DNA of 64,000 nucleotides. It comes from Lepidodermella squamata. Its lineage: Eukaryota; Gastrotricha. Location of the stretch: NCBI GenBank assembly GCA_047495785.1, contig JBLDXI010000004.1:2666001-2730000 (forward strand), written 5' to 3'. Below are positions 60,840-64,000 of this stretch, one piece after another. The notes beneath the pieces are model-generated. The model searched no databases. It was given only the letters and a program-made list of their open reading frames with translations, and was not told where the DNA came from. Both the position numbers and the translations under genes were made by a program. Each line of letters opens with the position of its first letter. The first letter of the stretch is position 1.

Positions 60840-61858
60840 ATGGCGTTGCCAACGTCATTGTCGTGAATTCAAAGGCATTGAGAACCTATACAGCTGTGAT
60901 TTGACACACCTGGTCAATGAAAGCTCTGCAAAAGTAAGTATTCTATATAATTTAATTTTCTGCTCGAATATAAGCTCGTCTGGCGCATTGCTAGCATTCC
61001 GATGGATGCCTCCATTTGCGCAGTAAATTATTATTCAACCAACTCAGGTAGCAAGAAGATCAGCATAGGAAAAGAGTGGAATAAGAAGAAAGACCCAGCG
61101 CCTCATTTGAGCTGCTTATATCTAGCTTACAAATACCGGCAACGTCAATCACGGTTTCTCGTTCGATTGCAGCGAGAGTTTACAACCAAATTTGGCATAA
61201 AAATTGTTCCAGCGTACGGTACATTGTTAGGTAAGGGCTTTATATCGAATCTGCAATCATTTATCGATTGATTTGGCAAAAGGCTTCATGCGAGAAGGGG
61301 ATATAATTCCCTTCGACGATGATCTGGATTTGTTTGTTACGAAGACTCAATTTGGCGATTTAATGCAGTTTTACGAGCAAGGCAGGCCAATAAAAAAACA
61401 GAAGGATCAAAGAATAGTCAAGATCGAAGGAACGGATGGAAAAATGAAAACATGGGTGCTTGGAATTGAAAGAGGCGATCGGAAAGAAATTTCACACATA
61501 TCTGTATATTCATGGCAAACGAACATCGTACAATGGCCGTTTGCAGAATTCTTTCTGGATGAGCGATTTCATGTAACTAATTGACATATTTTAATCCTGC
61601 TTGTCATTTTAATTTTTGCAGGAAAACACGAAATTGACTGCGGAAACCGTGAAACTCAAGGCTGATTCAGGAACTGAGTTCAGATACTATCTACCCGATT
61701 TCTGGCGGGAGTTTCTTGTTGAAAATTATGGTGATGATTGGCAAACCGTGGTGAAAATTGCCGGTGGACACAGAACAGACCACGACAAGAACTTGCAGAG
61801 CTCAACAAACTGTTGCTATGATTTCAGAACAGGATTACTAGTAGCGCAGCGAGCCTGA
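60840..61858 (+). CDS. LicD-family nucleotidyltransferase-fold protein
   Basis: Exons that I can join: about 60840-60933, 60975-61230, 61283-61572 and 61622-61858. The LicD core spans the second intron: AYGTLLGGFMREGDIIPFDD followed by DLDLF, the G-x-LLG...R...IP-D-D-D-D metal-binding signature. DERFH then leads to YLPDFWREFL and YGDDW, the usual C-terminal landmarks. Members such as bacterial LicD and animal fukutin-related proteins transfer phosphocholine or ribitol phosphate; the substrate here is unknown. The true start is not found. Upstream of about 60855 the best-looking frame (TFCINGVANV) differs from the exon frame (LYSCDLTHLV), so a small intron or a frameshift is likely there. Confidence 0.75.
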
Positions 61859-62357
61859 GAATGAGTGAGATCCTCAGATTTTCAGATTTTCTTTCCCACC
61901 TAGATAATGATGTATCCAAGGAGCAGTAAACTGCACAAATTTGATGTGTTTCTTCCGCTTCTGGCTCAAAAGCTCAAAATGTGCCTATCGACAACGTTTT
62001 TCAACGACCCACGTTGTGGTTGAAAACTTGTCCAAATATTACGAGTCATATATCATTCGAAAGCCAGTAAAGTACAGATTAAAAAATTGGGATTGGAATT
62101 TCAAGTTTCGCTAACGTTTGTTGCAATCTTACGATACAGTGGCCGTATCCTTCAACTGTCGTGATGTCTTGAACTGTACTATTCCAGCAGCAACATGTCT
62201 CTGACAATTGCGCGTTCACGAATGAGGACAAAATTCCGGTGTAAGGGGGGAGTATTCGTGGGAAGACGTGAGCACACCTTACAAAAGAAATGTAGTTTTC
62301 CTTTTCTTTAATTCAATTTTTGTCAGAATCTATGCAGGTGTAAATGAGCCGGTTATA
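61859..62357. other. Intergenic with second 55-bp repeat
   Basis: No gene is called. A short possible exon (NCRDVLNCTIPAATCL) ends just before the repeat at 62202-62256, which may be the scrap of a duplicated LicD-type gene. Confidence 0.4.
62202..62256 (+). repeat. 55-bp direct repeat, copy 2
   Basis: This is the copy of 60626-60680. It follows a TGA-ended frame and is followed by unrelated sequence. Confidence 0.8.
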
Positions 62358-63024
62358 TTAAATTACGTATAATTCAGCATGGTTACTGTTATGATATACA
62401 AATATAATTGGTAATAATACTGTCACAATTAAGGTGATCTTAGCAGCCTCGTTTTTTATACCCTTGGACTTTGGGGTAGACGACGACCAGCTGGTCGACC
62501 AGCTTGTCGACCAACCGGAGCGGGACCACGCGGAAGACGCCCATGCAGTCCATTGACTCTGCAATTTTGCATCGCTCCAAGCGAGCCAAGAAGGTGTGTA
62601 GGAGTTCGAAGCCGTAATTCTGGTATCTAACAGCGTTGTTGTAGGGTTGCAAAAGTCGTTGCTATTTGAACACCCTGCGGAACAACAGACACAGAATAAA
62701 GCCCATCCAGGGTCATCATAATTTATCTCTTCTGTAACCACAGGATATTTAGTCCGACTTTCTATACATGTTGGTACATAGGTGGCTAGGATGCAATTGT
62801 AGGCAAATTTTATTTCGGAGCCTTTCGAAGGTCGCGAGATGGTTACAGAAACCTGCAAGCGTGACATTTAGAAGAAAGCTCTTTAATGAATAACCTATTC
62901 TTACAGCGCATTGACCACATCCTCCAACTGTCGTAGCATCTGTAGTCGAGCCGTTCAGGCAACTGAAACCAGAGCTTGTACTTATTGACTGTACAAGAAC
63001 TACCTGTAAGATTATGCAGTACAT
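62358..63024 (-). CDS. Ly6-like Cys-rich cell-surface protein
   Basis: Exons 63024-62905 and 62852-62358 join in phase 0 to about 204 residues. A short hydrophobic start (MYCIILQVVLVQS) may be a signal peptide. The ectodomain has about 10 cysteines, with GGCGQC early and the closing CVCCSAGCSNSNDFCNP, a C-x-CC...C-N end seen in Ly6/three-finger and nematode ET-module proteins. A Ser/Trp-rich stretch (SGWSTSWSTSWSS) follows, and a C-terminal hydrophobic segment (ITLIVTVLLPIIFVY) suits a GPI signal or membrane anchor. The family call rests on Cys spacing only. Confidence 0.65.
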
Positions 63025-63323
63025 AATTTCAGTAATATATTTTATCTCACAGCGAAATATTGTTCAAATAGCAAAATGAGCACGGAATGAGAAAGCAACT
63101 TCTGTACTGAGAATCCTGTAGCCAATAGCAACACCATTAGCTACCCTATTCAACCTATTTAACAGGTGAAAAGAATTGATAAGTACGAGTGGGGTACAGC
63201 GGAGTGAAAGTTCCCGGGAAAGCAAGCGAGTGAATGATAGATTAGAAACGCTTCGCCTCTCATTAACAAAATATGAAAAAACATATCATCAATACATTTA
63301 GACCTATTGAGCTCGCCTGCAGT
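63025..63323. other. Intergenic, no gene seen
   Basis: A short gap between two minus-strand genes. No clear signal is seen. Confidence 0.4.
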
Positions 63324-63941
63324 TTATTTTTTCCGCTCTAACCTATTTATTTTCTCCAAGAGTTCGCTGCGGAAATTGTTAGGGAAAGTTGACTGAAGCG
63401 ACGTTTTGAGGTTGAATTTCATGTCAATATACTTCTCATGCTCTTTTATTATCAAATTATATTCAGTTTCAGTGATGTTTCCGTCCTCTAAAGCTTTTGC
63501 GATCATATCACCCATTGAGTTCAGCTTTGAAGATGCCAGAGTGCATATGCGTTCGTGCTTTTGAGCTTTATCTTCTAAGGCACTCGCAGTAGCATTCACA
63601 ACTACGCTAAGAACTCCTCCGCCAAGGGCAACTCCTTCGAGAATAACTGCGATAGGAATACCGGCAACAGTAGTAAGGACACTAATCCCACCAATACCCG
63701 TCAAAATTGATACGCCGGTTATACCTGTGTTTAATTTTAAACAGATTTTAGCCAATTTTTTATATTTTCTGTATAGTTTGTACCTCATTTCCATCTCTTT
63801 GTCCAAGAATTCTTTCAGGCGCCGCAGTTCTGAAAGCCTGAATTCTTGCACCGGCGAACTCGGAAATGATAAGCGTGGTGCGGTCGGATAAATATGACTA
63901 TTATCAGCTCGCACGTGAACTTGTGTATCACTGCTATTCAT
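63324..63941 (-). CDS. Unidentified single-exon protein with hydrophobic centre
   Basis: One uninterrupted frame of 205 residues from an ATG at 63941. A basic helical segment (residues about 35-70, rich in K, R, E, L) precedes a long glycine-, valine- and isoleucine-rich hydrophobic stretch (about 72-115, e.g. VSILTGIGGISVLTTVAGIP). A charged helical tail follows with HERICTLASSKLNSM and DGNITETEYNLI. Lack of introns is unlike the neighbours. I recall similar multi-copy intronless proteins in invertebrate genomes, sometimes beside mobile elements, but have no name for the family. It could be membrane-associated. Confidence 0.6.
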   Translation of the reverse strand: MNSSDTQVHVRADNSHIYPTAPRLSFPSSPVQEFRLSELRRLKEFLDKEMEMRYKLYRKYKKLAKICLKLNTGITGVSILTGIGGISVLTTVAGIPIAVILEGVALGGGVLSVVVNATASALEDKAQKHERICTLASSKLNSMGDMIAKALEDGNITETEYNLIIKEHEKYIDMKFNLKTSLQSTFPNNFRSELLEKINRLERKK

Positions 63942-64000
63942 CGTTTATCAAAAATTAGATATTTTCAAGTAAAATTCAACAGTCATAGGTTTGCTGGAAG

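Overview
The window is eukaryotic and almost certainly metazoan. Genes have many short exons and introns (often 45-70 bp) with GT..AG borders. The secreted proteins are built from C-type lectin (CTLD), astacin-like, EGF, CUB, kringle, PAN and Ly6-like units, and there are LINE, Ty3/gypsy, MULE and hAT-type remnants with many small inverted-repeat elements. The astacin-EGF-CUB order, a LicD-family gene and the many lectin-domain proteins fit a nematode best. That placement is an inference from families, not from a marker gene.

Layout. 0-5.4 kb: a broken LINE, a Myb/SANT-like gene (-) and a second LINE scrap. 6.0-8.8 kb: secreted module-plus-lectin gene A (+). 10.4-13.8 kb: its paralogue B (-). 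16.1-21.1 kb: gene C (+), a secreted protein with an astacin-like domain that has lost its active site, then EGF, CUB, kringle-like and three Cys modules. 21.3-30 kb: a mosaic of mobile elements and repeats. 30.4-33.9 kb: gene D (+), the most complete lectin paralogue. 35.4-43.9 kb: a second copy of the divergent pair, with B' cut short and C' damaged. 44.6-52.9 kb: a small CC-dyad secreted protein, a PAN-like remnant, an intact PAN gene, a MULE remnant and several MITEs. 54.9-60.3 kb: a bacterial-like secreted-protein pseudogene split by an almost complete, dead LINE. 60.8-63.9 kb: a LicD-family gene, a Ly6-like protein and an unidentified single-exon gene.

The main finding is the 6-44 kb cluster. 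Genes A, B, D (ending in a lectin-like domain) and C, C' (starting with an inactive astacin-like domain) share one four-cysteine module of about 40-60 residues, encoded by small exons that mostly have phase-0 borders. I do not recognise this module as a named family. The proteins look secreted, and catalysis seems replaced by recognition or scaffolding, so a cuticle, surface or defence role is possible but is inference. The B/C pair was duplicated. Its first 3.7 kb is nearly identical between copies while the rest has diverged, which suggests gene conversion or an assembly artefact.

Exon borders were placed by eye from splice signals, reading frame and comparison between paralogues. No transcript or database evidence was available.
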